A model generated the notes under the pieces. That model was given only the letters and a program-made list of their open reading frames with translations. It was not told the origin of the DNA and searched no databases. From BCD1 sp942492125 (GTDB lineage: Bacteria; Bacteroidota; Bacteroidia; Chitinophagales; Saprospiraceae), in the NCBI GenBank assembly GCA_942492125.1, contig CALODM010000045.1, forward strand, positions 124,001-188,000: a stretch of DNA of 64,000 bases, read 5' to 3'. The number at the start of each line of letters is the position of its first letter. The stretch's first letter is position 1. Below, one piece after another: positions 8,381 through 16,938 of this stretch. The position numbers and the translations under genes were made by a program.

Positions 8381-9772
8381 TCATTTCCTGCCTTTTAAAA
8401 AAAGCACCAAACCCGCGATCATCAATGTCAAACCTGCATAAACCAGAAAACTCCAATTCCTGTTTTGGGAAGTCATCCCGTCATTTCCAATAAATACAAA
8501 CCCTGTCCAATAAGCAGGGGAAGCATGAATATCATCGGTTTTTTGAAGGAAGGATAGTTTGGCGTTGCGCAAGCCTTCTGATTTACCTTTACCATCCTCC
8601 ATGTTTTTATAAAAACCAGTGAATATTTCCGCGGTTTGAAGACTTTTTACTTTCCACAAGCTGGCGATAAGGCCTGAAGCACCGGCGTAGGCAAATCCCC
8701 TGGCCAGGCTCATTACCCCTTCTCCTTTTTCCATGGCACCCAGGTTGGTTTCGCAGGCACTCAATACCACGAGTTCTGCAGAAAGATCCAGTGCGTATAT
8801 TTCCGATAAGGGCAATGCCTTGTCAAAAAAGAAAACCCGGGGTTGTTCTGGACCCTCATGGGCTTCTGCGTGTGTGTACAGGTGAATGATCCGGCTTCGG
8901 GATGCTTCCCGTTCAAATTTGTTTCGGGTGGCATTGCTTCCGGAGAGTTTTATCAGGCTTTCCGGATGGTCTATCTCCAGAAGCTCATCACTGAGTTCTG
9001 GAAGCCCTTGCTCATTGTTGGCGAATCCGGGAGCGACGAATAGAAAAGACTTGCCTGAGGGAATGGCGTTTTTCTGCTCTTTGAGAACGCCTCCGGAATA
9101 GGCGTAAAGGATGTTTTGGGTTTTGATGAGATACCGGAGGTTTTTAAAGAACGGGCCGGCGTTTTGTTCGGTTACAAGTGCTTCAAAAGGAATGAAGGAC
9201 AATAAACCATCCGGAACGATGATCACCTTTTTAAACCCCTCTATTTTTAAAGGAGCATAGAGGAGTTGCCAAATTTTCAGGGCATGTGTCTGGTAGGAAG
9301 AGGCTCCGATATTCCATCGGTTTTCAGCGGAAAATAAGTCCAGGTATTCATCAATACTATTCAAAAGGTCTTCTGTGATTTCCATTTGTATTAACCGAAC
9401 ACCTCTATTTTCATCAATGGTAAAAGCATACAATATCTCATTTCCCCAAAAGTATTCGACAAAAACTTCGTCTTTATGCTTCACCAGGACCTTCTGAACA
9501 TCTTCCACGGAAAATAAATCCGGTTGTTGCTCAAGTTTGGCATATTCCGGATACTGATTATGCAGTTCTTTTTCCAGGGTTAATAGTTTTTGGGATAAAA
9601 AAACCTTTTGTTCATTAAGCTCGTCAAAAGTGGTTTCATTTTCCTCATTGAATGTGAGTAATTCACTGTTGACAGCCGCAAGCGCTTTTTCTGTTTCGTT
9701 GATTGTTTTTCTCAACCCTGATGCATTTTCAAGTTGCTGCAAGGCGAGATTTTCACGGATGGATTCCCGCAA
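8381..9772 (-). CDS. CHAT-domain protease, C-terminal part of a frameshifted gene
   Basis: These 463 residues begin with a helical region and continue into a CHAT (caspase-like) domain. A His lies in RIIHLYTHAEAHEG and the Cys in ELVVLSACETNLG, followed by GEGVMSLARGFAYAGA and the terminal SPAYWTGFVFIG. A C-terminal membrane segment (FLVYAGLTLMIAGLVLFL) and a basic end follow. The frame is open upstream to 10000, and this extension encodes sequence typical of CHAT proteins (AFEIAEAGKAVVLRES), so the TTG at 9772 is not the real start. The natural protein would be the TPR frame at 9949-11211 joined to this one. Substrates of such TPR-CHAT proteins in Bacteroidota are unknown. Confidence 0.85.
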   Translation of the reverse strand: MRESIRENLALQQLENASGLRKTINETEKALAAVNSELLTFNEENETTFDELNEQKVFLSQKLLTLEKELHNQYPEYAKLEQQPDLFSVEDVQKVLVKHKDEVFVEYFWGNEILYAFTIDENRGVRLIQMEITEDLLNSIDEYLDLFSAENRWNIGASSYQTHALKIWQLLYAPLKIEGFKKVIIVPDGLLSFIPFEALVTEQNAGPFFKNLRYLIKTQNILYAYSGGVLKEQKNAIPSGKSFLFVAPGFANNEQGLPELSDELLEIDHPESLIKLSGSNATRNKFEREASRSRIIHLYTHAEAHEGPEQPRVFFFDKALPLSEIYALDLSAELVVLSACETNLGAMEKGEGVMSLARGFAYAGASGLIASLWKVKSLQTAEIFTGFYKNMEDGKGKSEGLRNAKLSFLQKTDDIHASPAYWTGFVFIGNDGMTSQNRNWSFLVYAGLTLMIAGLVLFLKGRK

Positions 9773-9948
9773 AACGACAGCTTTGCCTGCCTCTGCAATC
9801 TCGAATGCCTGGATGATGTATTTTTCTTCTTTTGTTTGTTGGTAAAGTTGATGACAAAGGGCAATAGCCTGTTCTCTTCTGGACTGGTTTTGTTTTTGGA
9901 ATTGGATTTTGGAATTGGCGTGTTGTTGGGTATTGCGTAATAATTGTT

Positions 9949-11211
9949 CTATGCTGAAGGCCGCTTTGAGGTTATCGATGCCAATATCAGTTGTTTCATG
10001 TTACGGGAATCAGAAAATAATCGTTGATGTGCCGAAGATTTGCCTTCGAGGGCTGTCAGAATGGTATTTTCGGCATAGAACACTCCGGCTTCGGGTAATT
10101 TGGAGTAATCTGTGGTATCCATTTGCTCCAAAACTGCGGCAAGGCTTTTCTGGAAAAAGGTTAATGCATAATCTGGTTGATCCCTTTTGAGAAAGAGGTT
10201 TCCGAGGCTTGCATAAATTTTTGCTTTTTTCCTGCTTTTTGAAGGTAGTATTTTGTTGGCTAAACGGATCGCTTCCCTCAGGGCCTTTTCCGCTTCCGCA
10301 AATCGGCTGTTTTGGGTTTCCAGTTGTCCAAGGACATGGTAGGCATCCATAAGAATACTACCTGGCTGATCTTCCTGGTTGGCAATGTCAATGGCCTTTC
10401 GAACAGATACCAACGCTGGTGCTGTTTGGGACAGTGCCATCAAACTGCGTGCTTTATTGAGCAGCAAAACGGATTGTATATATGGAGGAATAGCCGGATC
10501 GCTCTCATGTTTTTGAAAGCGTTCAACAGCTGCTGCATGGTTCTCCATTGTGGCGTAGAGAATGCCGAGGTCAATGGAGGCCTGGGCCGCTTCTCCTGCT
10601 TTTCCTTCTTTTTCCAGAACTGATTGAGCCAGGAGTAATAAAGCGGTGGCGTTTTCGTAATTTTCTAAGCGGGTATAGATATTGGCGAGCGGCTTGTATA
10701 CATAAAGTGCCACCCACCTTTTATCGTAATCGTAATCAAGGGTGTCCAGATATGTGTAACCCGCCAATGCCTTTTCATAGGCAGATTTGGCTTCGAGAAT
10801 CCTGCTGGTTCTTTTGCAGGCGTTTCCGAGCAATGCGTTGATGTCGGCCAGGTATTCGACCTCGTCTTCAGCGAAATCCTTAAAAGGTCCGGGAAATTTC
10901 TTTAGGGCAAAGGTGTAATAATGGCTGGCTGTTTTATAGTCTTTCCTGCCAGTGCTTTGCTGCATGTCCTGAGAAGTGTAAACAGCGGCGGTTTCCTCAA
11001 AGGCTTCGAGTTGTCCGAAAAAGGGATCGCTGGATTCCCATACGGCAGCGGCCCTTAAAGTCAGTTGCCAGGCATTCTCGTGTTCGCCGGCGAGGGCATT
11101 TTCCCGAGCCTGATCAAGGAAATCAAAATACGCAGCTTCCGGATCCTTTATGGATTGACCTTGCAGGTAAGGGAAAAAAAATAAGCCGAGTAAAAACAGC
11201 GATGTCCGCAT
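9949..11211 (-). CDS. TPR region of the TPR-CHAT protein, N-terminal part of a frameshifted gene
   Basis: Start chosen at the ATG at 11211, which gives a signal peptide (MRTSLFLLGLFFFPYLQGQ) directly followed by mature sequence; the frame is open further upstream but that part is poor. About 420 residues form tandem tetratricopeptide repeats (for example AKIYASLGNLFLKRDQPDYA). The frame stops at TAG 9949-9951, shortly after SDSRNMK. Reading one base back, in the frame open from 10000, continues as TTDIGIDNLKAAFSIEQLL into the CHAT frame, so one base is missing, most simply an A in the AAA at 9994-9996. Domain order signal peptide-TPR-CHAT-TM suggests a periplasmic, inner-membrane-anchored protein. 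Confidence 0.82.
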   Translation of the reverse strand: MRTSLFLLGLFFFPYLQGQSIKDPEAAYFDFLDQARENALAGEHENAWQLTLRAAAVWESSDPFFGQLEAFEETAAVYTSQDMQQSTGRKDYKTASHYYTFALKKFPGPFKDFAEDEVEYLADINALLGNACKRTSRILEAKSAYEKALAGYTYLDTLDYDYDKRWVALYVYKPLANIYTRLENYENATALLLLAQSVLEKEGKAGEAAQASIDLGILYATMENHAAAVERFQKHESDPAIPPYIQSVLLLNKARSLMALSQTAPALVSVRKAIDIANQEDQPGSILMDAYHVLGQLETQNSRFAEAEKALREAIRLANKILPSKSRKKAKIYASLGNLFLKRDQPDYALTFFQKSLAAVLEQMDTTDYSKLPEAGVFYAENTILTALEGKSSAHQRLFSDSRNMKQLILASITSKRPSA

Positions 11212-11250
11212 TTTTTCTTGAAAGGTAAAGAAAAAATTGGGGCAGCACAT

Positions 11251-11282
11251 AAAAAAGGGGATCGGAAAAGCTCCCGACCCCC
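11251..11282 (-). terminator. intrinsic terminator after the small Hsp20 gene
   Basis: Read on the minus strand, a GC-rich hairpin (GGGGGTCGGG paired with CCGATCCCC, one bulge) ends in TTTTTT at 11256-11251. It lies between the Hsp20 stop at 11329 and the TPR-CHAT start at 11211 and separates the two genes. Confidence 0.75.
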
Positions 11283-11328
11283 AAATAAACACCTAAAACC
11301 CTATTAACTAACTTTTATCTTGATTTCA

Positions 11329-11769
11329 CTAGGAAATGTTGATCTTACGGGAGAAATCAGTTTTATTCTCTTCTTTCTTGCCCAAGGTAATGCTCAGTAC
11401 ACCCCCCTCGTATTTAGCGGAAATGTTACTGGCATCCACTGTCTCCGGCAGGGTAAAACTCCTGGTGAAAGTATTGTAATTGAATTCTCGTCTTAAAAAT
11501 TTACGATCGTTATCGTCTTCGACGGTTTTTTCAACTTTAATTTTCAAGCGTCCCTCTTCCACATTGAGATCAAAATCCGATTTTTCAAGTCCGGGAGCTG
11601 CAAGTTCTATGACAAAGTCGTTGGCAGATTCCGAAACATTTACTCTTGGATTTGAAATTGTCAGGTCACCACCCATGAATTTGGTGATATCCGTATTCAA
11701 AAACTCATCGAGGATTTCGCCGAAAATCCCTCCTTTAGCAAAGGGGTTATTTTTATTATCAAATTTCAT
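11329..11769 (-). CDS. small heat-shock protein, Hsp20/alpha-crystallin family
   Basis: A 146-residue ATP-independent holdase chaperone. The alpha-crystallin domain spans about residues 42-140: DFVIELAAPGLEKSDF, a conserved FLRREFNYNTFTRSFTLPE segment, and the A-x-x-x-G-V-L element AKYEGGVLSITLGKK. The N-terminal arm is short and contains FAKGGIFGEILDEFL. It lies downstream of a second Hsp20 gene on the same strand (gap about 153 bases). The two share about half their residues in the core domain and probably arose by duplication. A terminator at 11282-11251 ends its transcript. Confidence 0.95.
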   Translation of the reverse strand: MKFDNKNNPFAKGGIFGEILDEFLNTDITKFMGGDLTISNPRVNVSESANDFVIELAAPGLEKSDFDLNVEEGRLKIKVEKTVEDDNDRKFLRREFNYNTFTRSFTLPETVDASNISAKYEGGVLSITLGKKEENKTDFSRKINIS

Positions 11770-11922
11770 AATCTAACTTTTTAACATTATTGTGAATGGA
11801 AAGATTTCGTTGCATTGTCAGAATATTGTCAATTTTCCGACAGGTTTATGTGAAAGTCTTTCCAAAAGCTGCCGGATACTACTCCTTTAAGCGAAATCCT
11901 CCACATAAACAGATGAATATGT

Positions 11923-12327
11923 TTACTTGACTGTTACCACTTTAGGAGCTTCTTTTTCTTTTTTAGGTAATACAATCTTGAGAATGCCCTGCTCGTAGGA
12001 AGCTCTGATATTTTCATTGTCAATAGTTTCCGTCAATTCAAAAGAACGTTTGAAATTATATTCTCCGAATTCTTTTCTCAAAACTTTCACTGCTTCTTCC
12101 CGGGGTGCTTCCTTCTTGGCGGAAATGGTCAGTACATCATTTTCAACACTCAGTTCAAAGTCATTTTTGCTCATTCCGGGAGCTGCCAATTCGAGTTCAT
12201 AGGCGTCTTCACGTTCCATCACATTTACACTTACTGGTGTGTGATTGTTCACCACGCGTGGAGTGGTATAAACTGGTCTTGTATGTGCTCTTCTGTATGG
12301 TCTGACAGTAGGTCTTACAACTAACAT
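11923..12327 (-). CDS. small heat-shock protein, Hsp20/alpha-crystallin family
   Basis: A 134-residue second Hsp20. The core domain covers about residues 37-130 (YELELAAPGMSKNDFEL, VLRKEFGEYNFKRSFELTE, ASYEQGILKIVLPKKE). The N-terminus is unusual: residues 1-28 are Arg, Thr and Pro rich (VRPTVRPYRRAHTRPVY) rather than the hydrophobic arm that normally drives oligomer assembly. The upstream 180 bases contain two short inverted repeats, ATGCC/GGCAT at 12402-12416 and TGCCA/TGGCA at 12465-12477, possibly binding sites of a heat-shock regulator. The pair of Hsp20 genes is probably stress-induced. Confidence 0.93.
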   Translation of the reverse strand: MLVVRPTVRPYRRAHTRPVYTTPRVVNNHTPVSVNVMEREDAYELELAAPGMSKNDFELSVENDVLTISAKKEAPREEAVKVLRKEFGEYNFKRSFELTETIDNENIRASYEQGILKIVLPKKEKEAPKVVTVK

Positions 12328-12464
12328 TTTATCTGATTTTTAGATTTTTTAAAATTGATTTACACATTATTCAGGTCAATTTCTGTGCCATATAAACAAA
12401 AATGCCATAGGGGCATAAACCAAAAGTATTTTGTGACAAAATGACAAAAAACAAGAAAAATTAA

Positions 12465-12477
12465 TGCCAAAATGGCA
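12465..12477. promoter_or_regulatory. inverted repeat upstream of the Hsp20 pair
   Basis: TGCCAAAATGGCA is a perfect five-base inverted repeat with a three-base centre. A related imperfect repeat, ATGCC-N5-GGCAT, lies at 12402-12416. They may be operators for the Hsp20 gene starting at 12327, though the distance (75-150 bases) and the lack of a recognised regulator leave this tentative. Confidence 0.25.
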
Positions 12478-12510
12478 AAAAATGGATATTTCTTAGGGAA
12501 AAGGATAGAT

Positions 12511-13383
12511 CTACCTCCGAATTGCCCTTCTTTTCATAAAGGATGCAAAACCGAGGGTAGTCCAAAAACTAAATGCGGCATAGATGAGGGCAGGTTTGGC
12601 CATCTCGCTGTTATTGAGTAAAGTACCGGTTACCAGTAGAGCCAGGGCGGTGTTTTGTAATCCGGTTTCAATGGATAAGGTTATACCATTGCGCCAGGAG
12701 AGATTATTCCACTGCGCAAAATAGAACCCGAACAGCATGCCAAATAAATTAAGGGCCAGAGTAAAAGGCAATATCTGGTAGATATTTTGAAAAGTCAGTT
12801 GCAGTCCGCCTCGTGCTTCACCACCAAAAATCAGCATAGCGAACATCAGTGCCAGGAGGATGTAGGTCGTCCATTTTATGGGGTTTTCGACTTTTTCCAC
12901 TAACGCGTGTCGGAAATGTCTGAAGGTGACGCCAACAGCCGCAGGTAACAGGATCAACAAAAATATCTCCAGGGCGCTTGAGGTAAAAGGAAGGGTGAAT
13001 TGTTCTGCGTGACCAAGGAATACCCTGGATGCCCAGTTGCTCACCAGGGGAATCGTAAATACGGTAAGCAACCCGTTGACGGTGGTCAAAGCAATCGCCA
13101 AAGCCGTATTTGCCCGGGTCAAATAGGAAATATAATTCGACATGTTGCCACCCGGGCAAAGTGATAAAATTATGATGCCTACTTTAAACTCAGGAGGCAG
13201 CGGGACAAAAAACACCATAAGAATCGCAAAAACAGGTAAGGCGACCATCTGGGAAACAAGGCCCAGGAAAAAAGCCTTTGGGCGTTGGATTACCGCCCGG
13301 AAGTTCGATACTTCAATAGACATCCCCACCCCTAACATGATGAGCGCAAGAATGATACGGATCAATAGATCTACTGAAATCAT
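12511..13383 (-). CDS. BASS family (bile acid:Na+ symporter-like) transporter
   Basis: A 290-residue inner-membrane protein with about nine or ten hydrophobic segments. It carries the family's conserved features: GMSIEVSNF in the first helices and ILSLCPGGNMSNYISYL, which matches the substrate- and sodium-site region of BASS transporters, followed by ALAIALTTVNGLLTVFTIP. In bacteria such proteins move organic anions such as pantoate or other carboxylates by sodium symport; the substrate cannot be read from sequence. It has a normal family length. It is a probable monocistron, with about 154 bases separating it from the lipoprotein gene upstream. Confidence 0.9.
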   Translation of the reverse strand: MISVDLLIRIILALIMLGVGMSIEVSNFRAVIQRPKAFFLGLVSQMVALPVFAILMVFFVPLPPEFKVGIIILSLCPGGNMSNYISYLTRANTALAIALTTVNGLLTVFTIPLVSNWASRVFLGHAEQFTLPFTSSALEIFLLILLPAAVGVTFRHFRHALVEKVENPIKWTTYILLALMFAMLIFGGEARGGLQLTFQNIYQILPFTLALNLFGMLFGFYFAQWNNLSWRNGITLSIETGLQNTALALLVTGTLLNNSEMAKPALIYAAFSFWTTLGFASFMKRRAIRR

Positions 13384-13537
13384 GGACAGCGGGTGTGGTT
13401 TTATTGGTCCACAATAAAAGGGGTTTTTAGCGATTATTATAACAATGCCTGAAATAATGTAAGCCAGCGGTACCGGTTTTTCCTTTTAGTGGCCAGTACC
13501 GGTACCCGTTGGCAGTTTTCCGTCTTACGTTTTCCGT

Positions 13538-14062
13538 TTAAGGTTTGTCATCGATTTCAAGAATTTTTTTCCGGGCTTTTTCATATTCCTCCTTGGTGAT
13601 CAATCCTTCATCGAAAAGGTCTTTCAATTCCCGGAGTTTGTCGGCTTTACTTTGGGGTTGTGGTGCCAATGGAGGAGCAGGAACTACCATCGGTTCCGGA
13701 GGGGTATTCCCCAGTGGGTAAAGTTCATAATGATGATTTGGATGGTATCCCATGGTCCACAAAAAGGGGAACAGAAAAAATATCCCACCAATAATTGCAC
13801 CCACATCTGCTTCTTCCGACCGGCAGATATCCACATATAATGGCTCATATCCAGGTTTTTCCAAAGCTATGGAAGAGCAGGTGCCCACAATTTTGGTATC
13901 TGTCATTGGATATGGGGTATCTCCTACGTAGGAACCATCTATATATACCTTGGCTCCGGAAGGACTGGAGGATATCATGGTAGTGCTGGCACAACTGGCG
14001 AAGAATACAGCAATGGCCATGAAGAGTGCAAAAGTGTTTGTAAATGTCCTTAATGTTTTCAT
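13538..14062 (-). CDS. PEGA-domain lipoprotein with C-terminal SHOCT motif
   Basis: A 174-residue exported protein. The signal peptide ends in a lipobox (FFASC, Cys24). Residues about 27-78 form a PEGA domain (ISSSPSGAKVYIDGSYVG). A hydrophobic GAIIGGIFFLFPFLW segment and a Pro-rich linker follow. The last 35 residues match the SHOCT helix-turn-helix (LRELKDLFDEGLITKEEYEKARKKIL), often found at the ends of membrane-associated proteins. PEGA domains usually bind envelope polymers or proteins. Function is unknown. The gene is divergent from the sigma factor at 14257. Confidence 0.85.
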   Translation of the reverse strand: MKTLRTFTNTFALFMAIAVFFASCASTTMISSSPSGAKVYIDGSYVGDTPYPMTDTKIVGTCSSIALEKPGYEPLYVDICRSEEADVGAIIGGIFFLFPFLWTMGYHPNHHYELYPLGNTPPEPMVVPAPPLAPQPQSKADKLRELKDLFDEGLITKEEYEKARKKILEIDDKP

Positions 14063-14256
14063 AACTTAAAGTTTTACGCGTTTTTTAATAAGATAAAGAT
14101 CGATGAAAAAAACAGCAAACACTGATTTTTGGGACAGCATTAACATAAGTTTATAGGATGTGAAAATTTGAGAAAAAATATTAACAATATCAGGCAACCT
14201 TTTTAAACCTTTCGACACCAAAGAGTCAAAGGGAACAGTCATCAAAACACTGGTCA

Positions 14257-14796
14257 TTGGAGAGCACAGAACAAAATCTTATTAACGGCTGCGTAAAGAA
14301 GGATCGAAAAGCCCAAAGACAATTGTACGATTTGTACAAGGTTTCCCTTTTCCGGGTGTGTCTTAGGTATGCCAAAGACCGCCCGGAAGCAGAAGACATG
14401 CTTCAGGATGGTTTCATAAAGATTTTTGCAGATATACATCAATATAAGGGAAGTGGAGCTTTAGGAGGCTGGATGAGAAAAGTGATGGTTAATACCGCTC
14501 TTCAACATCTCCGGAAACAAAAAAGAAGAGGGAATCCCCTTGAAATAACAGAAATTGCAGACAGCTATCAGGCAGAGGAGACCATTCTTAGTGATTTGGG
14601 AGCCAGGGCACTTACCAGTCTTATCCAAAAATTGCCTCCCGGTTATCGGGCTGTTTTTAATTTGTATGTAATAGAAGGATATTCCCACCGGGAAATCGCC
14701 GAACAACTGGCAGTAACCGAAAGTACTACCAAGTCCCAATTATCTAAAGCGAAAGCTATGTTAAGGAGATTACTGGAAAAGAACCTGGTCAGCTGA
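14257..14796 (+). CDS. ECF RNA polymerase sigma factor paired with an envelope anti-sigma
   Basis: A 179-residue ECF sigma factor. The TTG at 14257 is the best start: it gives the usual ECF N-terminus (MESTEQNLINGCVKKDRKA), and no ATG or GTG lies just upstream in frame. Region 2 is DRPEAEDMLQDGFIKIFADI with GALGGWMRKVMVNTALQHLR; region 4 is YSHREIAEQLAVTESTTKSQL. It is followed after 11 bases by a gene encoding a membrane protein with a cytoplasmic N-terminus of anti-sigma type, so the two likely form a sigma/anti-sigma pair responding to an envelope signal. Both belong to one operon that also includes the lipoprotein at 16421. Confidence 0.92.
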   Translation: MESTEQNLINGCVKKDRKAQRQLYDLYKVSLFRVCLRYAKDRPEAEDMLQDGFIKIFADIHQYKGSGALGGWMRKVMVNTALQHLRKQKRRGNPLEITEIADSYQAEETILSDLGARALTSLIQKLPPGYRAVFNLYVIEGYSHREIAEQLAVTESTTKSQLSKAKAMLRRLLEKNLVS

Positions 14797-14807
14797 GGTT
14801 ACCATTT

Positions 14808-16322
14808 TTGACAATGAAATATTCCAATATGGAAGAAAATTTACATAAAGACAATTTAGAATCATTATTCAAACAGGAATTTGATAAACTATCCGATTCG
14901 CCTTCAACAGATGGCTGGGATATGCCGTCCGAAGAGACCTGGGATAATATTATTGCGGCAACATCAGGAAGTAACGGGGTGTTTTCCTTTTCCTGGAGGA
15001 AACTGATTTTGGGGCTATTCTTGTTAGGGCTGGCAGGAACAACATTTTATTTTTGGCAACAAAATAATAAACTGGAGCAACAGGTGCGACTCCAGGCAGC
15101 AACCATTGAGTTCCTAAATCAAAATTTACAGGAACAACCCGCAACAGACCCTGGAACCGAAATTCCTGATGAAACCGAACTTACGGGGCAAATAGAGGAA
15201 ATTCAAATTCCCCCTGTTATTCCTAACCATAAAAATATAATTCGATCATATCCTGTTAAATCGATTAAGGAAAATGCTTTGGCGGTCCTTCCGGATACAG
15301 ACAAAACCAATTCAGAGATCAACGAATCTGTAATATCAGGAACCCCATCGGAATTTGTTGAAAACAACGATACCGATGAAAATGGAATTGTCGGGATTAA
15401 TCAAGCGGAAACCGTCGAAGCACCTTATTTAGACAATAATTTTAGCAGTCCTTCCCATTTACCTGTAGTGGGAAATTTGGCCACCAGCAGTCAGTATCTG
15501 GAATTGCCGGAAAGAGCATACGATCAATTGCCCATTCCCGAAGACATCCAACCGGTTAAAAATACCCGTTTTTATGCGGGAGCCTATATCGCCCCCAACT
15601 TTACCAACAGTCATACCAAAACCACCAGAGGCCCGCTATTGTTCCGATCCATGGAAAAAGAAACCTGGTCACATGAAAGAGGTGTAAAGGCAGGCGTAAT
15701 TTTGGACAGTGGCTGGAAAGTCAGTACTGCTTTGGGCTTTTATGATGCTGCTCTGATGTCCAGGCAAAATTTCCGGATCCATTATGATCCGACTATTGAA
15801 ACACCGGTGGACGATGAATACGAAAGTACCTATACCTTAAGTGTTCCATCTTCTTACGGAAATACTGACATGGAGGTCGATTTCAGACGTTCTTCCTCAG
15901 ATCAACTCAACGAGGGACAATATGTATTACTGGATGTCATTACCCGTCAAAGGTTAAAATTTATCAATATTCCCTTATTGGTGGGATATGAAAAAGGAAT
16001 CGCCAGATTTACTTTCGGAATTCAAACGGGGATGGCTTTGAATGTACTCAAAACCACCACCTTTGAGGCTGAAGTCAAATCTAAAAGTCCGAAATTCCGC
16101 CGGTACAATCGTCCCAGGGTAACAAGGCAACTAACGGAAACCCATAAATTTGGGTACGATTATGTATTGACGGCAGGAGTGTCTTATGATATTACGCCTT
16201 CGGTCAGGCTCTCTTTTGAACCGGTTTTCCGAACCAATATTACCCCTGTTGTTTCCACGGAGGATTTCTCCAATAAAATGAACTCCATTAGTCTTCATGC
16301 GGGAGCTTATCTTCGGTTTTGA
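14808..16322 (+). CDS. anti-sigma-like N-terminus fused to an outer-membrane beta-barrel
   Basis: 504 residues in three parts. Residues about 1-55 are cytoplasmic and acidic with the motif GWDMPSEETWDNI, common in short anti-sigma regions next to Bacteroidota ECF genes. One membrane helix (about 64-82, LILGLFLLGLAGTTFYFW) follows. A low-complexity linker of about 165 residues leads to a C-terminal domain with the strand pattern of the porin-like outer-membrane beta-barrel family (LKFINIPLLVGY, FTFGIQTGMAL, terminal SLHAGAYLRF ending in Phe). If both predictions hold, a single chain spans inner membrane, periplasm and outer membrane and could signal to the sigma factor encoded just upstream. 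An alternative is that the barrel-like domain stays periplasmic. Confidence 0.85.
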   Translation: MTMKYSNMEENLHKDNLESLFKQEFDKLSDSPSTDGWDMPSEETWDNIIAATSGSNGVFSFSWRKLILGLFLLGLAGTTFYFWQQNNKLEQQVRLQAATIEFLNQNLQEQPATDPGTEIPDETELTGQIEEIQIPPVIPNHKNIIRSYPVKSIKENALAVLPDTDKTNSEINESVISGTPSEFVENNDTDENGIVGINQAETVEAPYLDNNFSSPSHLPVVGNLATSSQYLELPERAYDQLPIPEDIQPVKNTRFYAGAYIAPNFTNSHTKTTRGPLLFRSMEKETWSHERGVKAGVILDSGWKVSTALGFYDAALMSRQNFRIHYDPTIETPVDDEYESTYTLSVPSSYGNTDMEVDFRRSSSDQLNEGQYVLLDVITRQRLKFINIPLLVGYEKGIARFTFGIQTGMALNVLKTTTFEAEVKSKSPKFRRYNRPRVTRQLTETHKFGYDYVLTAGVSYDITPSVRLSFEPVFRTNITPVVSTEDFSNKMNSISLHAGAYLRF

Positions 16323-16420
16323 CGGAGGTTAGATGTTTCTTTCGGATGATGTCTCTTTTATCCTCTGGAAGTGCACGAAATATTGTAATTTTGAGCCGTT
16401 ACCAAGATATTGGAATCCTC

Positions 16421-16780
16421 ATGCGTCAACTATTGATTTTGGTTTTTTTGTGTCTTTTTTATGCCTGTTCTCAGGATAAAGACAATGCTGTTCGTGAGCA
16501 GGTCATTCAGCAGCAGGTGGAAGAGCGTGTTGAACGATATAAAATAGAAAAGCTAAATTCCTGTCGTCAAAAGGTCTTGAAAAGGGCAGGTGTTATCGTA
16601 GATTCCATTTTGTTGGTGGAAGCCCGCTTGAAAAGAGACACCTCCGGAAAGCCTCCGATACCGGACAAACCTGAATTACCCAATATAGTTCCCATCAAAG
16701 ATACCTTACCTATCCGACCTTTTTTCCGTGATTCGACTCTGGATTTAATGAAAAAGGACAGCTCCCGAAATCATAATTAG
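16421..16780 (+). CDS. small lipoprotein of unknown function
   Basis: Start set at the ATG at 16421, which gives a clear lipoprotein signal (MRQLLILVFLCLFYACSQ, lipobox FYAC); the frame upstream to 16319 is open but has no signal character. The mature part is about 100 residues, charged and helical (VEERVERYKIEKLNSCRQKV), with a Pro/Lys-rich tail. No family is recognised. It follows the anti-sigma/barrel gene by about 100 bases on the same strand and may be its envelope partner. A TATTTTTG element at 16823-16830 downstream probably serves the next gene. Confidence 0.6.
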   Translation: MRQLLILVFLCLFYACSQDKDNAVREQVIQQQVEERVERYKIEKLNSCRQKVLKRAGVIVDSILLVEARLKRDTSGKPPIPDKPELPNIVPIKDTLPIRPFFRDSTLDLMKKDSSRNHN

Positions 16781-16822
16781 GGGGTAAGTACGGGTTTTTA
16801 CAATAAATCTTTTACTATTTCG

Positions 16823-16830
16823 TATTTTTG
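16823..16830 (+). promoter_or_regulatory. TAnnTTTG promoter element upstream of the adenylate cyclase gene
   Basis: TATTTTTG fully matches the Bacteroidota -7 consensus and is followed by a leader of about 108 bases to the ATG at 16939. A strong TTTG at -33 is not evident, so this is tentative. Confidence 0.35.
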
Positions 16831-16938
16831 TCAGCCGGTCTTCCGGAGCTTTGTAGATACGAAATGAAATGTCCAGGATCTTATTTAATTCTGCCTTGGC
16901 GGCAGACAGGTTCAAAGAATTAATAAATTTTTAAACAA

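Noticed and set aside
9991..10010. Programmed -1 frameshift joining TPR and CHAT frames
   Set aside because: No X-XXY-YYZ slippery heptamer or downstream stem was seen; a lost base in AAA is simpler.
12370..12420. Sigma-54 promoter for the Hsp20 genes
   Set aside because: A TGGCAC-N5-TTGA word is present on the minus strand, but the essential GC of the -12 element is missing.
13469..13506. GGTACCGGT / ACCGGTACC inverted repeat as terminator
   Set aside because: No T-run follows on either strand; it could be an operator or nothing.
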